Source: Methylopila capsulata
GTDB taxonomy: Bacteria > Pseudomonadota > Alphaproteobacteria > Rhizobiales > Methylopilaceae
Reading direction: 5' to 3'
Length of the DNA stretch: 64,000 nucleotides
Assembly (NCBI RefSeq): GCF_016907975.1
Contig: NZ_JAFBCY010000004.1
Location: 248,001-312,000, forward strand
Shown: in pieces, positions 36,502 to 46,100 of the stretch
Numbering within the stretch: the stretch's first letter is position 1
Layout: every line of letters starts with the position of its first letter
Made by a program: the position numbers and the translations under genes
The notes under the pieces: model-generated
Database searches by the model: none
Told to the model about the DNA's origin: nothing
The model's input: only the letters and a program-made list of their open reading frames with translations

Positions 36502-38016
36502 TCAGGCGGTCAGGCGCGCCCGTTCGAGCGGGGCCGTGAGCGGCGCGAACCCGGCGCCGAAACCGGCCTCGGCGAGCGCTTCCGCCGCTTCCAGCTCCGT
36601 GACGCTCCGGCCGCCCGTGCCCTCGAGCCTGAGCCTGCCGCCGAGCACAGCGTCGTCCTCGACGGAGACCGACCCGGGCAGGCCGACGGCGGCCATGGCG
36701 GCGTCCGCCTCGGACAGCGCGAGCGCGACGCCGCCCACCTGCGCCACGCCGCGGCGTCGGCCGCCGAGCGAGATCCGGCCGGCGGCGCGGTCGGCGATGC
36801 CAACGAGGCCGGTGTCGACGAAGCCGTCGGCGTCGTGCGTCAGCCGCGCCCCGCCGGCGGCGAGGAAGCGCCCGCCGGGGCAGGCGGGGCCGCGCACCAG
36901 CAGCCGTCCGTCCGGCGTCATCTGAGTCTCGATCAGGGGCGCGAGCCCCTCCGGCGCGATCGGGCCGAGAGCCGTCGCCACGGGCCGGGTCGGCGCCTTG
37001 CGGGCGGCGGAGAAGAGGCCGAGCTCGCCGAACAGGGTGACGTCGACCAGCGTCGCGGCCGTGGTCAGGCCGGAGGCGGAAGCCCCGCTGCGGGGATCGG
37101 GCGCGCGCCAGACGGCGATCAGCGCGTCGGGCATGGTCCCGCCCAGCGCGCCGTCGCCCACGAGCCGCTCCAGCGCCCGGCCGGGCGCCGCGACGTGGGT
37201 CGCGTCCAGGGCGCGCGCGGCGGCGGCGAAGGCGGCGGTGGTCGAGGCCTGGTGGAAGGTCGCGGCGGACCGCGCCAGCAGCCAGGGCGCGAGGCCGGTG
37301 GCGACGCCGGCGAGGCCGCCGAGGTCGAGCGTGGACAACAGCCGGCCGGAGGCGTCGAGCTGCGACGCGAGCAGCGTGCCGAGGCTCGCCGCGACGAGCT
37401 CGTTGTGGGTGCGGGCGACGGGCACGGCGCCGAGTTCGAAGCTGATCACCGCCACATGGTCGGCGGCGTCGTCCGGCCGGCCCGCCCGCTCGAACGGCGG
37501 CGCGGATTCGACGAGCGCCCCGTCGAGCGGCGTCGCGCCGTCCGGCGGGTTCGCGCCGAACGAGCCGATGAAGCGGATGCGTTCGAGGCCGACGGCCGCC
37601 TCGCAGGCGTTCTCCGCGGCCTTCAGGCCGGAGCGTTCGGTGACCGCGACGATCGCCTCGGCGCGCACGGCGTCGAGCGCGGCCGCGATCTCGCGCCGCC
37701 GCCAGGGCAGGGGCAGCAAGGCGGGGATCAGCCCGGCGCGCCACAGCGCGGCGATAACGAGCGCGCCCTCGGGGCTCGACCCCATCTGCACGCCGACCGT
37801 GGCGTCCGGGCTCAGCCGCCAGGCGGCGAAGCGCGCGGCGAGCGCGGAGACAGCCCGGTCCGCCTCCCGCCAGGAGCCGGCGAACGGCAGGGCGGCGTCC
37901 ACCAGCGCGCGGCCGTCCGGGTGGCCGGCGGCGTTGTGGGCGAGCACCTCATCCAGCGTCGAACGTCCTGCGACCGGGTTGGGGAGAGGGTCGTTCGAAG
38001 CTGCGGGAAGGCGCAT
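36502..38016 (-). CDS. Degenerate adenylate-forming (ANL superfamily) protein
   Basis: The 504-residue product has the order of an acyl-CoA synthetase/adenylation domain (VGVQMGSSPEGALVIAALWRAG; GRLLVRGPAC; DGFVDTGLVGIADR; GRISLGGRRRG), but the key catalytic sequences are lost. The ATP-phosphate loop expected as SGTTGxPK reads SFELGAVPVARTHNE, and the C-terminal catalytic lysine motif (PxxxxGK) is absent, the protein ending ERARLTA. It lies 17 bp behind an orphan peptide-type binding protein gene, so the two are probably co-transcribed. It may bind an acyl or aryl ligand without activating it. No function is assigned. Confidence 0.85.
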   Translation of the reverse strand: MRLPAASNDPLPNPVAGRSTLDEVLAHNAAGHPDGRALVDAALPFAGSWREADRAVSALAARFAAWRLSPDATVGVQMGSSPEGALVIAALWRAGLIPALLPLPWRRREIAAALDAVRAEAIVAVTERSGLKAAENACEAAVGLERIRFIGSFGANPPDGATPLDGALVESAPPFERAGRPDDAADHVAVISFELGAVPVARTHNELVAASLGTLLASQLDASGRLLSTLDLGGLAGVATGLAPWLLARSAATFHQASTTAAFAAAARALDATHVAAPGRALERLVGDGALGGTMPDALIAVWRAPDPRSGASASGLTTAATLVDVTLFGELGLFSAARKAPTRPVATALGPIAPEGLAPLIETQMTPDGRLLVRGPACPGGRFLAAGGARLTHDADGFVDTGLVGIADRAAGRISLGGRRRGVAQVGGVALALSEADAAMAAVGLPGSVSVEDDAVLGGRLRLEGTGGRSVTELEAAEALAEAGFGAGFAPLTAPLERARLTA

Positions 38017-38033
38017 GGGCCGGATCCGGAAGG

Positions 38034-39893
38034 TCAGGGGCGCGGTCGGTCCGCCGAAGCTGGGGCGCGCCACCAAGTCTCGAACGCCGCGCCGTACAAA
38101 GGAGTCGTATCGGGTCGTTCGATTCGCCGCCAGCGCGCGATCCACTGATCCTTCAGATGAAACAGCGGGACCACGTAGAAACCCGAAAGCAGAACCCGGT
38201 CGAGCGCCCGCGCGGCGGAGACGAAGTCGTCCCGCTCCCGCGCCGCGAGCAGGGCCTCGATCATGGCGTCGACGGCCGGCTGCTTGACGCCGATGTAGTT
38301 CCGCTCGCCCGGCGTGTCCGCGGCGGCGGCGCTCCAGTACTTCTTCTGTTCGGCGCCAGGCGAGAGGGTCGAGACCCATTTGTAGGGAATCATGTCGAAG
38401 TCGTAGGTCTGCAGCCGCCGGAAAGCCTGTGTGGAGTCGACCAGCCGCACGGTCGCGCGGATGCCGGCGCGCTCCAGCGCGCCGACATAAGCGAGCGACA
38501 GGCGCTCGAAGTCCTTGCTGCTCACAAGAATCTCGAAGCGGAACGGCGCGCCGGCCGCGTCGCGCAGCTCGCCGTCGCGCACGGTCCAGCCGGCCGAGGC
38601 CAGAAGCTCCAGGGCGCGGCGGAGCTGGTCGCGGTCGCGGCCGGAGCCGTCGCTGGCCGAGGGCCGCCATGTCCCGTCCATCACGTCGGGCCGCACCACC
38701 CCGGGGAACGGCGCGAGCAGCGCGCGCTCCCGGGCGTCGGCGGCGTGTCCTGTAGAGGCGAGCTCGGAGCCTTCGTAGTAGCTCGAGGTCCGCACCGTCT
38801 CGCCGCCGTAGAGGTTGCGGTCGATCCAGGCGTGGTCGAACAGCGCGGCGAGCGCCTCGCGCACCCGGATGTCGGCGAACAGCGGCTTGCGGGTGTTGAA
38901 CACGAAGGCGCTCATGCCCCAGGGCAGGCCGGTCTTCAGCTCGTCGCGGACGACGTCGCCGTTGCGCACGGCGGGGAAGTCGTAGCCGGTCGTCCAGCGG
39001 ATCGGGTCCGATTCGGGCAGGACGTCGACCAGCCCGGCCTTGAAGGCCTCGAACAGCGCGTTGGCGTCGCGGTAGTAGTCGTAGCGGATCTCGTCGAAGT
39101 TGTTCAGGCCGCGGTTCACCGGCAGGTCCGCGCCCCAGTAGTTCGGGTCCCGCCGGAACGTCACGGCGCGGCCGGGGGATACGTCGCTCACCACGTAGGG
39201 CCCGCTCCCGACGAGCGGTCGGAAGCTCGTCTCCTCGAACGTCTGGGGGTCGATCGCGTGCCGGGGCAGCACCGGCATCAGCCCCAGGATCAGCGGCATC
39301 TCCCGGTCGTCGGAACCCGTCAGGTCGAAGCGCACCGTGCGCTCGTCCTCCGCGGAGGCGGAGCGCACGCGTCGGTAGTTCGTGCGGAACGACGGGTGGC
39401 CGCGCTCGCGCAACAGCTCGAAGGTGAAGATGACGTCGTCGGCGGTGATCGGTTCGCCGTCGGAGAACCGGGCCTTGGGATTGAGGTGGAACGTGATCGA
39501 GCTGCGGTCGTCGGGCAGCTCCACGCTCTCCGCGATCAGCCCATAGAGCGAGAACGGCTCGTCGTAGGACCGCGCGAGCAGGCTCTCGTAGACGTTGGCC
39601 TTCAGCCCTTGGGCGGGCGTGCCGCGGTAGCCGAAGGGGTTGAGCGTCTCGAAGGCGCCGAGCCAGCCGTAGGTCACCCGCCCGCCCTTCGGCGCGTCGG
39701 GATTGGCGTAAGGGAGGTGGTCGAAACCGGGGGCGAGCGCCGGCGCGCCGTGCATCGCGACGCCGGCGCGCAGCACGGGCTCCTCGGCTGCGCCCGGTCC
39801 GCTTGCGGCGAACCACGGGGCGGCGGCGAGAGCGACCGCCGCCAGCATCTGCGAAAGTCGGCGCCGCGGACATCTGTCGGATCGTGTCGGCAT
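38034..39893 (-). CDS. Family 5 extracellular solute-binding protein (YejA-like)
   Basis: A 619-residue periplasmic binding protein of the oligopeptide/microcin C type. The N-terminus MPTRSDRCPRRRLSQMLAAV followed by an alanine-rich core and AAEE is a signal sequence with a twin-arginine-like PRRRLS. Family blocks are DAPKGGRVTYGWLGAFETLNPF, YESLLARSYDEPFSLYGLIAE, FHLNPKARFSDGEPITADDV and VGSGPYVV. No YejBEF permease or ATPase genes are nearby in the window. It is followed by the degenerate ANL gene. An in-frame extension to 40184 precedes the signal and was rejected. Confidence 0.9.
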   Translation of the reverse strand: MPTRSDRCPRRRLSQMLAAVALAAAPWFAASGPGAAEEPVLRAGVAMHGAPALAPGFDHLPYANPDAPKGGRVTYGWLGAFETLNPFGYRGTPAQGLKANVYESLLARSYDEPFSLYGLIAESVELPDDRSSITFHLNPKARFSDGEPITADDVIFTFELLRERGHPSFRTNYRRVRSASAEDERTVRFDLTGSDDREMPLILGLMPVLPRHAIDPQTFEETSFRPLVGSGPYVVSDVSPGRAVTFRRDPNYWGADLPVNRGLNNFDEIRYDYYRDANALFEAFKAGLVDVLPESDPIRWTTGYDFPAVRNGDVVRDELKTGLPWGMSAFVFNTRKPLFADIRVREALAALFDHAWIDRNLYGGETVRTSSYYEGSELASTGHAADARERALLAPFPGVVRPDVMDGTWRPSASDGSGRDRDQLRRALELLASAGWTVRDGELRDAAGAPFRFEILVSSKDFERLSLAYVGALERAGIRATVRLVDSTQAFRRLQTYDFDMIPYKWVSTLSPGAEQKKYWSAAAADTPGERNYIGVKQPAVDAMIEALLAARERDDFVSAARALDRVLLSGFYVVPLFHLKDQWIARWRRIERPDTTPLYGAAFETWWRAPASADRPRP

Positions 39894-40143
39894 TCGGTAA
39901 GGGTCCGACGCGGGGTCCGATTCGCAAATCACGAGAAAGAGCGTATCACAACCGCGAAGCGCGCCCGGACGAGGCGGCGACGGAGCACAAAGCGCCACTC
40001 TGTCGCCGCATTTGCTGGACAGACAGCGACGTCTTCGCGTTAGAAACGCTCGGCTTCGCGCATCTCGGCGCACGTGCTGACGCCACCTGATCCGCGCGGC
40101 CGCCGATGCGACGGTCGTCTCGAACGACATGAAGGGAACGCTC

Positions 40144-40872
40144 ATGAATCTTGGTAGGTACTCCCGCGTCGCCGCCATCTCCACGGCGATCGCCTCCGTC
40201 GCTTTGACGTCGCAGGCGTTCGCGCAGGAGAAGAAGGCGCCCGCGGCTCAGGCCCAGCAGGCTCCGGCTCAAGCCGAAGGTCCGGGTCCGATGCCGGCGA
40301 CGCCGCCCGCGGCCCAGCAGCCGAACTGGATGAAGATCTGCAACACCGATCCGCAGGCGAAGAAGGAGGTGTGCCTCACCTCCCGCGACGTGAAGGCCGA
40401 CACCGGCCAGACCGTCGCCTCGATCGCGATCCGCCAGGTGAGCGGCGAGAGCAAGCGCTTCTTCCTCGCCGCCGTGCCCCCCGGCCTGCTGATCCAGCCC
40501 GGCGTCCGCGTCGCGGTCGACCAGAACCAGCCGGTGACGGGCAAGTACTCGATCTGCTTCCCCAACGCCTGCTACGCCGAGGTCGAGGTGACCGACGCCT
40601 TTTTCGCCAACGTGAAGAAGGGCAACAACCTCGTGGTCCAGGCCATGAACCAGCAGGCGAAGACGGTGAACTTCCCGATCAGCCTCTCCGGCTTCAGCAA
40701 GGCCTACGACGGCCCGGCGCTCGACCCGAAGGTCGTGCAGCAGGAGCGCGATCGCCTGAACGCCGAGATGAACAAGCGCGCCGAAGAGGCCCGCGACAAG
40801 CTGCAGATGCAGGGCGCGGCCCCCACCGCGACGCCTGCGCCGGGCGGCCAGGCTCCCGTCAAGCAGCAGTGA
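40144..40872 (+). CDS. Invasion-associated locus B (IalB) family protein
   Basis: A secreted 242-residue protein. The signal peptide is MNLGRYSRVAAISTAIASVA to SQAFA. A proline/glutamine/alanine-rich spacer follows, then the IalB domain with WMKICNTDPQAKKEVCLTSRD, GVRVAVDQNQPVTGKYSICFPNACYAEVEV and a C-terminal NFPISLSGFSKAYDG block. Four cysteines in the domain likely form disulfides. The ATG at 40144 is preferred to 40129 because AGGGA precedes it by 6 nt. Named from Bartonella, but widespread in free-living relatives, so virulence is not implied. A terminator follows. Confidence 0.92.
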   Translation: MNLGRYSRVAAISTAIASVALTSQAFAQEKKAPAAQAQQAPAQAEGPGPMPATPPAAQQPNWMKICNTDPQAKKEVCLTSRDVKADTGQTVASIAIRQVSGESKRFFLAAVPPGLLIQPGVRVAVDQNQPVTGKYSICFPNACYAEVEVTDAFFANVKKGNNLVVQAMNQQAKTVNFPISLSGFSKAYDGPALDPKVVQQERDRLNAEMNKRAEEARDKLQMQGAAPTATPAPGGQAPVKQQ

Positions 40873-40906
40873 TCCCGCGGGCTCGCGCCCGCGACGACGA
40901 CTGACG

Positions 40907-40941
40907 AACGCGCGGTCCGGGTCTCCGGGCCGCGCGTTTTT
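40907..40941 (+). terminator. Rho-independent terminator of the IalB gene
   Basis: AACGCGCGGTCCGG (40907-40920) pairs with CCGGGCCGCGCGTT (40925-40938), 14 bp with one G-U, loop GTCT, followed by TTT to 40941. Confidence 0.85.
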
Positions 40942-41069
40942 CGTTTGGGGGGATGTCCGACTACCGGCCGGCCTCGCACCCCCGGGTCCCGCCTCGATGC
41001 CGGGACGGCAGGTCCCGGCTTGGAGGGCGACCGCAGACAGATTAGGACGGTCAGGCGCGACGCGCGCCG

Positions 41070-41411
41070 TCAGTGCCGGACGTCGCGGCGGACGCGGTAG
41101 GAGCCGTCGCTGGAGCGCTCGAAGATCGCCTCCACCTGCGGGTGCCGCACCGGCTCCCCGGTGGTGTCCGGCAGCAGGTTCTGCTCCGAGACATAGGCGA
41201 CGTACTCGGTCTCCGCGTTCTCGGCGAGGAGGTGGTAGAACGGCTGGTCCCGCTCCGGACGCACGTCTTCGGGAATCGCCTGCCACCACTCCTCGGTGTT
41301 CGAGAAGGTCGGGTCGACGTCATAGATCACGCCCCGGAAGGGATAGACGCGGTGGCGGACCACTTCGCCGATCTTGAACCTGGCGTTTCGATACTGTGCG
41401 CGGGCGGCCAT
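41070..41411 (-). CDS. hspQ: Heat shock protein HspQ
   Basis: A small 113-residue protein of the HspQ (YccV/hemimethylated-DNA-binding) family, known in Escherichia coli as a heat-shock protein and Lon specificity factor. Conserved sequence: FKIGEVVRHRVYPFRGVIYD, then TEEWWQAIP, RPERDQPFYHLLAEN and YVAYVSEQNLLPD. The full domain occupies nearly the whole protein. It stands alone between a terminator and the CoA-ester lyase gene. Confidence 0.93.
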   Translation of the reverse strand: MAARAQYRNARFKIGEVVRHRVYPFRGVIYDVDPTFSNTEEWWQAIPEDVRPERDQPFYHLLAENAETEYVAYVSEQNLLPDTTGEPVRHPQVEAIFERSSDGSYRVRRDVRH

Positions 41412-41539
41412 GACGACGTTACGTCTCGCTTCGGGACGCGGAAAGGATCGCGACGGCGGCCCCAAGTCAATGGCATGCGACGGTATTGCGACGCGATCGT
41501 GTCCGACCGCGTCACATACGCCGGACAGGCGCGATCGGT

Positions 41540-42580
41540 TCAGAGGCCGTAAGCCGCCGCCATCTCCGGCTCGCGCTCCGCCACCTGCCGGGCGAGGTCG
41601 ACGATGACCTTGGCCTGCTTCCAGGTGGCGTCGTCCTGCATCTTGCCGTCGAGCATCACCGCGCCGGTGCCGTCCGGCATGGCGTCGACGATGCGCTTGG
41701 CGAACTTCACCTCCTCCACGTCCGGCGAGAACACGCGCTTGGCGATCGCGACCTGGGAGGGGTGCAGCGTCCAGGCGCCGACGCAGCCGAGCAGGAAGGA
41801 GTTGCGGAACTGCGCCTCGCAGGCCGGGCCGTCGGAGAAGTCGCCGAACGGGCCGTAGAACGGCTTGATGCCGTTCGCGGCGCAGGCGTCCACCATCTTG
41901 GCGATCGTGTAGTGCCACAGGTCCTGCTGGTAGAAGGCGCGGGGCGCGTCGCCTTCCTTGTCCGTCAGCACGCCGTAGCCGGGATGGCCGCCGCCGACGC
42001 GGGTGGTCTTCATGCGGCGCGAGGCGGCGAGGTCGGCGGGGCCGAGGCTCATGCCGTGCATGCGCGGGCTCGCCTTCGCGATCTCCTCGACGTTCATCAC
42101 GCCCTGCGCCGTCTCCAGGATGGCGTGGATCATGATCGGCCGCTTGATCTCGTAGCGGGCCTCGAGCTGCGCCAGCAGGCGGTCGAGGTAGTGCACGTCC
42201 CACGCGCCCTCGACCTTCGGCAGCATGATCACGTCGAGCTTGTCGCCGACGGTGCCTACGATCTCGATGACGTCGTCGAGCGCCCAGGGGCTGTCGAGCG
42301 CGTTCATGCGGATCCAGAGGCCGGCCGCGCCGAAGTCGTTGGCCTTCGCCATCTCGATGAAGCCCGCGCGGGCCGCCTCCTTGGCGTCCGCCGGCACCGC
42401 GTCCTCGAGGTTGCCGAGCACGACGTCGACCTGGGTCGCGAGCTCGCCGACGCGGTTGCGGATCTTTTCCACGTGGGGCGGCACGAAGTGGATCATCCGC
42501 TCCACCTTGACCGGCGGTTCCCGGAAGGGCGCGGGCGCGCCGAGCGCGAGCGGGCGGTAGTAGGCGCTCGGAACGATCAT
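41540..42580 (-). CDS. HpcH/HpaI aldolase family CoA-ester lyase (malyl-CoA lyase-like)
   Basis: A 346-residue TIM-barrel lyase of the citrate lyase beta/malyl-CoA lyase family, which cleaves or forms CoA esters such as malyl-CoA using Mg2+. The metal site acid is in [29 protein letters not shown] carries the substrate arginine, and [15 protein letters not shown] and [13 protein letters not shown] are later family blocks. GPFGDFSD and WTLHPSQV close the barrel. It is about 20 residues longer than typical MclA and lacks neighbouring serine-cycle genes, so the substrate is unsure. ATG at 42580 preferred; the longer frame adds unconserved residues. Confidence 0.88.
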   Translation of the reverse strand: MIVPSAYYRPLALGAPAPFREPPVKVERMIHFVPPHVEKIRNRVGELATQVDVVLGNLEDAVPADAKEAARAGFIEMAKANDFGAAGLWIRMNALDSPWALDDVIEIVGTVGDKLDVIMLPKVEGAWDVHYLDRLLAQLEARYEIKRPIMIHAILETAQGVMNVEEIAKASPRMHGMSLGPADLAASRRMKTTRVGGGHPGYGVLTDKEGDAPRAFYQQDLWHYTIAKMVDACAANGIKPFYGPFGDFSDGPACEAQFRNSFLLGCVGAWTLHPSQVAIAKRVFSPDVEEVKFAKRIVDAMPDGTGAVMLDGKMQDDATWKQAKVIVDLARQVAEREPEMAAAYGL

Positions 42581-42671
42581 GAGCGGACGGCCTTTCGGGC
42601 GAGTGGGCTGGGACGCCGGCACATTCCCCGCGCCCATGCTGCGGCGCAACGCTGCTTTCGTCGCAGCGGAG

Positions 42672-43610
42672 CTAGCGCCAGCGGCCCATGCTCCACATCC
42701 ACTGCTCGGGTCGCTCGCGGATCCAGCGTTCGAACAGGGCGGTCACCGCCGCGGTGGTCGCCAGCACGTCGGCGTCGCGGTCGCCGGTCCGGGCCACCTC
42801 GATCCGCTCGCACAGCATCTCGAAGCGCGCGCCCTTGGTCCGGACCACGCGGCCGGCGATCAGGGGCGCGTCGAGCAGCCGAGCGACGATGGCGGGGAAG
42901 GGGGTGGAGCGCGAGGGGCGCCCGAAGAAGGGGACCTCGACGCCGTTTCCGTCGCGCAGGTCCGCCATGATCACCACCGCCTCGCCCGACCGGGCGTGGC
43001 CGATCAGCTTGCGCGGGGCCTCGGGGCCCTTCGACACGAGCCCGCCGGGGTAGAGCGGCTCCCGCACCGTGCGGACCAGTGCGTCGACGTGCGGGTTTTC
43101 GACCGCGCGGTAGACCGCCATCGGCCGGAAGCCGGCCTCGACGACCGATTTCGCGCCGAGCTCCCAGTTGCCGTAATGGGCGGAGACGGCGACGAGCCCG
43201 CGCCCCTCCGCCCGCGCCGCGGCGAAGACGGGGACGGCGCGGTCGTCGAAGCGATCGGGCAGGGCGAGCAGACGGTCGAGCAGGAAGCCTTCCGCCATGG
43301 TGCGGCCGAGGTTCTCCCAGGCCGCGCGGGCGATGCGCTCGCGTTCGGCCGGGGTCTTCTCGGGAAACGCCTGGGCGAGATTGGCGAGCGCCCGCCGGTG
43401 GCGGCGGTTGAAGGGACCGAGCGTGCGCCAGACGGCGCCCGACACGGCCGACGCGGCGTCGAGGCCGAGCAGCCGGCACAGGCCTGCGATCAGCCGCACG
43501 CCCGCGGCTTCGAGCGCGTTGCGGAGGCGGCTGCGCCGCTTCCGGCGTCGCGGCCCGCGGGGGGGCTGAGGCGGGGACGGCGGGAGCGCGGGGGGCTGGA
43601 TGTCTGACAT
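42672..43610 (-). CDS. Lysophospholipid/lipid A acyltransferase (LpxL/HtrB-like)
   Basis: A 312-residue membrane-associated acyltransferase. The catalytic H-x4-E is in [35 protein letters not shown] is the usual N-terminal block, and [24 protein letters not shown] plus [16 protein letters not shown] follow in order. The N-terminus is basic and proline rich ([10 protein letters not shown]) ahead of a hydrophobic segment. It likely adds a secondary acyl chain to lipid A or acylates a lysophospholipid. It diverges from the AEC transporter gene. Confidence 0.9.
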   Translation of the reverse strand: MSDIQPPALPPSPPQPPRGPRRRKRRSRLRNALEAAGVRLIAGLCRLLGLDAASAVSGAVWRTLGPFNRRHRRALANLAQAFPEKTPAERERIARAAWENLGRTMAEGFLLDRLLALPDRFDDRAVPVFAAARAEGRGLVAVSAHYGNWELGAKSVVEAGFRPMAVYRAVENPHVDALVRTVREPLYPGGLVSKGPEAPRKLIGHARSGEAVVIMADLRDGNGVEVPFFGRPSRSTPFPAIVARLLDAPLIAGRVVRTKGARFEMLCERIEVARTGDRDADVLATTAAVTALFERWIRERPEQWMWSMGRWR

Positions 43611-43696
43611 TCGTCTCGCGGCGTTGACCCCTCTTGGCAAAGGCGTTAGCCGCACGTCAAGCGGCTCGCCGGGCCGCAACGAGCCTGTTGGACCGC

Positions 43697-44644
43697 ATGG
43701 CGGACGTCGCCGGCCTCGCCCTGCCGTTCTTCGGGCTCATCTTCCTCGGCTTCGCCTGCGGCCGCCTGCTCAAGTCGCCGGTCGAGGGACTGGAGTGGTT
43801 CAACGTCTACATCGTCTATGTGGCGGTCCCGGCGCTCTACTTCGTTCTGATCTCGCGCACGCCGTTCGAGGAGCTGGCGAACGTCGGCTTCATCGCGGTC
43901 ACCACGACCTCGACATTTCTCGCCTTCGCGCTGTCCTTCGGCGTCGGGATGATCGCCGCCCGCGGCAAGATCCCCGAGGCGACGATCCAGGCCATGGGCG
44001 GCAGCTACTCCAACGTCGGCTACATGGGGCCGGGGCTCACGCTGGCCGCGCTCGGACCGGCCGCCTCGGCGCCCACGGCGTTGATCTTCGTGTTCGACTG
44101 CATGTTGTTCTTCACGCTCGTCCCCTTCCTGATGTCGGTGGCGGCGAGCAAGCGGGAGAGCCTGTGGGCGACGGCGGCGCTGGTGGTGCGGCGCGTCGCG
44201 CTGCACCCGTTCAATCTGGCGACGCTCGCCGGCGGGATCGCGGCCTACCTGCACTATGTCCCGCCCAGACCGATCGATGAGATCGTCCGGCTTCTGAGCG
44301 GTTCAGCGGCGCCCTGCGCCCTGTTCGTGCTGGGCGTCACCGTCGCCCTGCGGCCGCTGAAGCGCATCCCGGGCGAGCTTCCGGCGCTGCTCGCGATCAA
44401 GCTGCTGGTGCACCCGCTGATCGTGTTCACGCTGCTGACGCTGGTCGGCGGCTTCGACCGCATCTGGGTGTCGACAGCGGTGCTGATGGCCTCGCTGCCG
44501 CCCGCGCTCAACATCTTCGTGATGGCGAGCCAGTACGAGACCTACGTGCAGCGCGCCTCGAGCGTGATCCTGGTCGGCACGGTGCTGTCCGTGCTGACGG
44601 TGACGGGCATGCTCTACCTCGTGGTCCACGGCATGCTGCCGTGA
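43697..44644 (+). CDS. AEC family (auxin efflux carrier-type) transporter
   Basis: A 315-residue inner-membrane carrier with ten or so hydrophobic segments. It opens ALPFFGLIFLGFACGRLL; the conserved mid-protein crossover is GGSYSNVGYMGPGLTL, and the second-half equivalent is ALNIFVMASQYETYVQRASSVILVGTVLS. Bacterial members move dicarboxylates such as malate or malonate, but the substrate is not readable. The ATG at 43697 has GGA close by. It is convergent with the UbiH-like gene, 4 bp apart. Confidence 0.9.
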   Translation: MADVAGLALPFFGLIFLGFACGRLLKSPVEGLEWFNVYIVYVAVPALYFVLISRTPFEELANVGFIAVTTTSTFLAFALSFGVGMIAARGKIPEATIQAMGGSYSNVGYMGPGLTLAALGPAASAPTALIFVFDCMLFFTLVPFLMSVAASKRESLWATAALVVRRVALHPFNLATLAGGIAAYLHYVPPRPIDEIVRLLSGSAAPCALFVLGVTVALRPLKRIPGELPALLAIKLLVHPLIVFTLLTLVGGFDRIWVSTAVLMASLPPALNIFVMASQYETYVQRASSVILVGTVLSVLTVTGMLYLVVHGMLP

Positions 44645-44648
44645 GCCC

Positions 44649-45824
44649 TCAGGCGGCGCCGCCAATTCCCTGACGCATGACGAAGCGCCGGAGCGGGCCG
44701 ATCGCCTGAAGCGCCGCGAGCCCGGCGCCGCGCACCGCGTGCAGCGACGGATGCGCCGAGGTGAGGGTGCGGTTCAGCCCCTCGGTCGCGAGCGTGCGGG
44801 ACCAGACGTCCGTCGCCCGGTCGCGCATGTAGCCGGCGAGCGTCGGCAGACCGCCGACGTCGCGGCCCGCGGCGATGGCGCGCCCGACCTGGTCGGCGGC
44901 CGCGACCGCGTCGCGGACGCCGAGGTTCAGCCCCTGCGCGCCGATCGGCGGCAGGGCGTGGCCGGCCTCGCCGACGAGAAGCGTGCGGCGGCCCGCGAGC
45001 CGCGGCGCGGCGCCGACGGCGATGGGGAAGGCGCCGACTCGGCCGACCGGCGTCATCGCGCCGAGCAGCCGTCCGGCGCGATGGGTCGCGGCCTCGCCGA
45101 AGGCTTCGGGCGACAGCGCCTGGAGGTCCTCGGCCTGCGCGGGGCGGACGACCCACACCACGCTGGAGCGGCGCCCGCCCGGCATCGGCACGAGCGTAAA
45201 CGGGCCTTCCTCGAAGTGGATCTCGGTCGAGACGCCGTCGTGGTCCCGCTCATGGTCCGCGGTGAAGGCGAGGGCGGTCTGCGACCGCGGCGTCAGCGGC
45301 AGCGCGAGGCCGGCCGCCTCCCGCATCAGGGAGCGCTTGCCGTCCGCGGCGATCGCGAGCGCGGCGCGCACGACGCGTCCGTCGGCCAGCTCGATTTCGA
45401 CGTCGTCCTCGCCCGGGCGGCTGGCGACCGCCGCGGCGTCGATCAGGGTCGCGGTCGGCTCGGCGGCGAGCGCCTCCCGGAGCGCGGCCACGAGGGCGAC
45501 GTTCGGCACGTTCCAGCCGAAGGCTTCGAGCTTCAGCTCCGCCGCGTCGAACAGCACCTCCGGCGCGCGCACCAGCCGCCGGCCGCCGTCGATGACCCGG
45601 AGCTTCCGGAGGGGGGCGGCCGCGGCCGCAAGCGGCTCCCAGAGTCCGGCGTCGCGCAGAGCGGCCACCGACCGGTCCAGCAGCGCGGTGGTTCGCGCGT
45701 CGAGGGGAAGCGGCGCGGCGATCAGGGCCACCGACGCGCCGGCGCGGGCGCAGAGTAGCGCGGCGAGCAGCCCCGCAGGGCCGCCGCCGACCACGGCCAC
45801 GTCGGCTGTCATGGCGTCTTTCAT
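44649..45824 (-). CDS. UbiH/UbiF family FAD-dependent hydroxylase
   Basis: A 391-residue flavoprotein monooxygenase, probably acting in ubiquinone ring hydroxylation at the membrane. The N-terminal dinucleotide motif is VVGGGPAGLLAALL, the mid DG motif is AADGKRSLMREAAG, and the C-terminal FAD motif GEAGHALPPIGAQGLNLGVRDA is characteristic of UbiH-type enzymes. Two start codons are possible (45824 and 45812); neither has a strong ribosome site. Which ring position it hydroxylates cannot be decided. Confidence 0.9.
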   Translation of the reverse strand: MKDAMTADVAVVGGGPAGLLAALLCARAGASVALIAAPLPLDARTTALLDRSVAALRDAGLWEPLAAAAAPLRKLRVIDGGRRLVRAPEVLFDAAELKLEAFGWNVPNVALVAALREALAAEPTATLIDAAAVASRPGEDDVEIELADGRVVRAALAIAADGKRSLMREAAGLALPLTPRSQTALAFTADHERDHDGVSTEIHFEEGPFTLVPMPGGRRSSVVWVVRPAQAEDLQALSPEAFGEAATHRAGRLLGAMTPVGRVGAFPIAVGAAPRLAGRRTLLVGEAGHALPPIGAQGLNLGVRDAVAAADQVGRAIAAGRDVGGLPTLAGYMRDRATDVWSRTLATEGLNRTLTSAHPSLHAVRGAGLAALQAIGPLRRFVMRQGIGGAA

Positions 45825-46100
45825 GGCTGCGTCCCGTCCCTTCGCGCTTTGCGCGGTTCCGCGACCTAGATGGCGCGGCGTCGGCCGAAAGTCTCGCGCC
45901 TGCGACGCGCCGAGCGAGAAATTTCGACGTCCGGTCTGAGGAAGTCGACGGCGTTGTGATCGGCCGGCGGGGACCTCTGCGCCTTGCGCTGGGTCACGGC
46001 GGGTGTATGTCGCTCCGACGGCGCGTCGGCGCCGCGCGATACCCAAGGATCGTCGAGAGCGAAGCCGCTCGCGACGTTCGGCAAAGGCGAGGGCGCTGCA

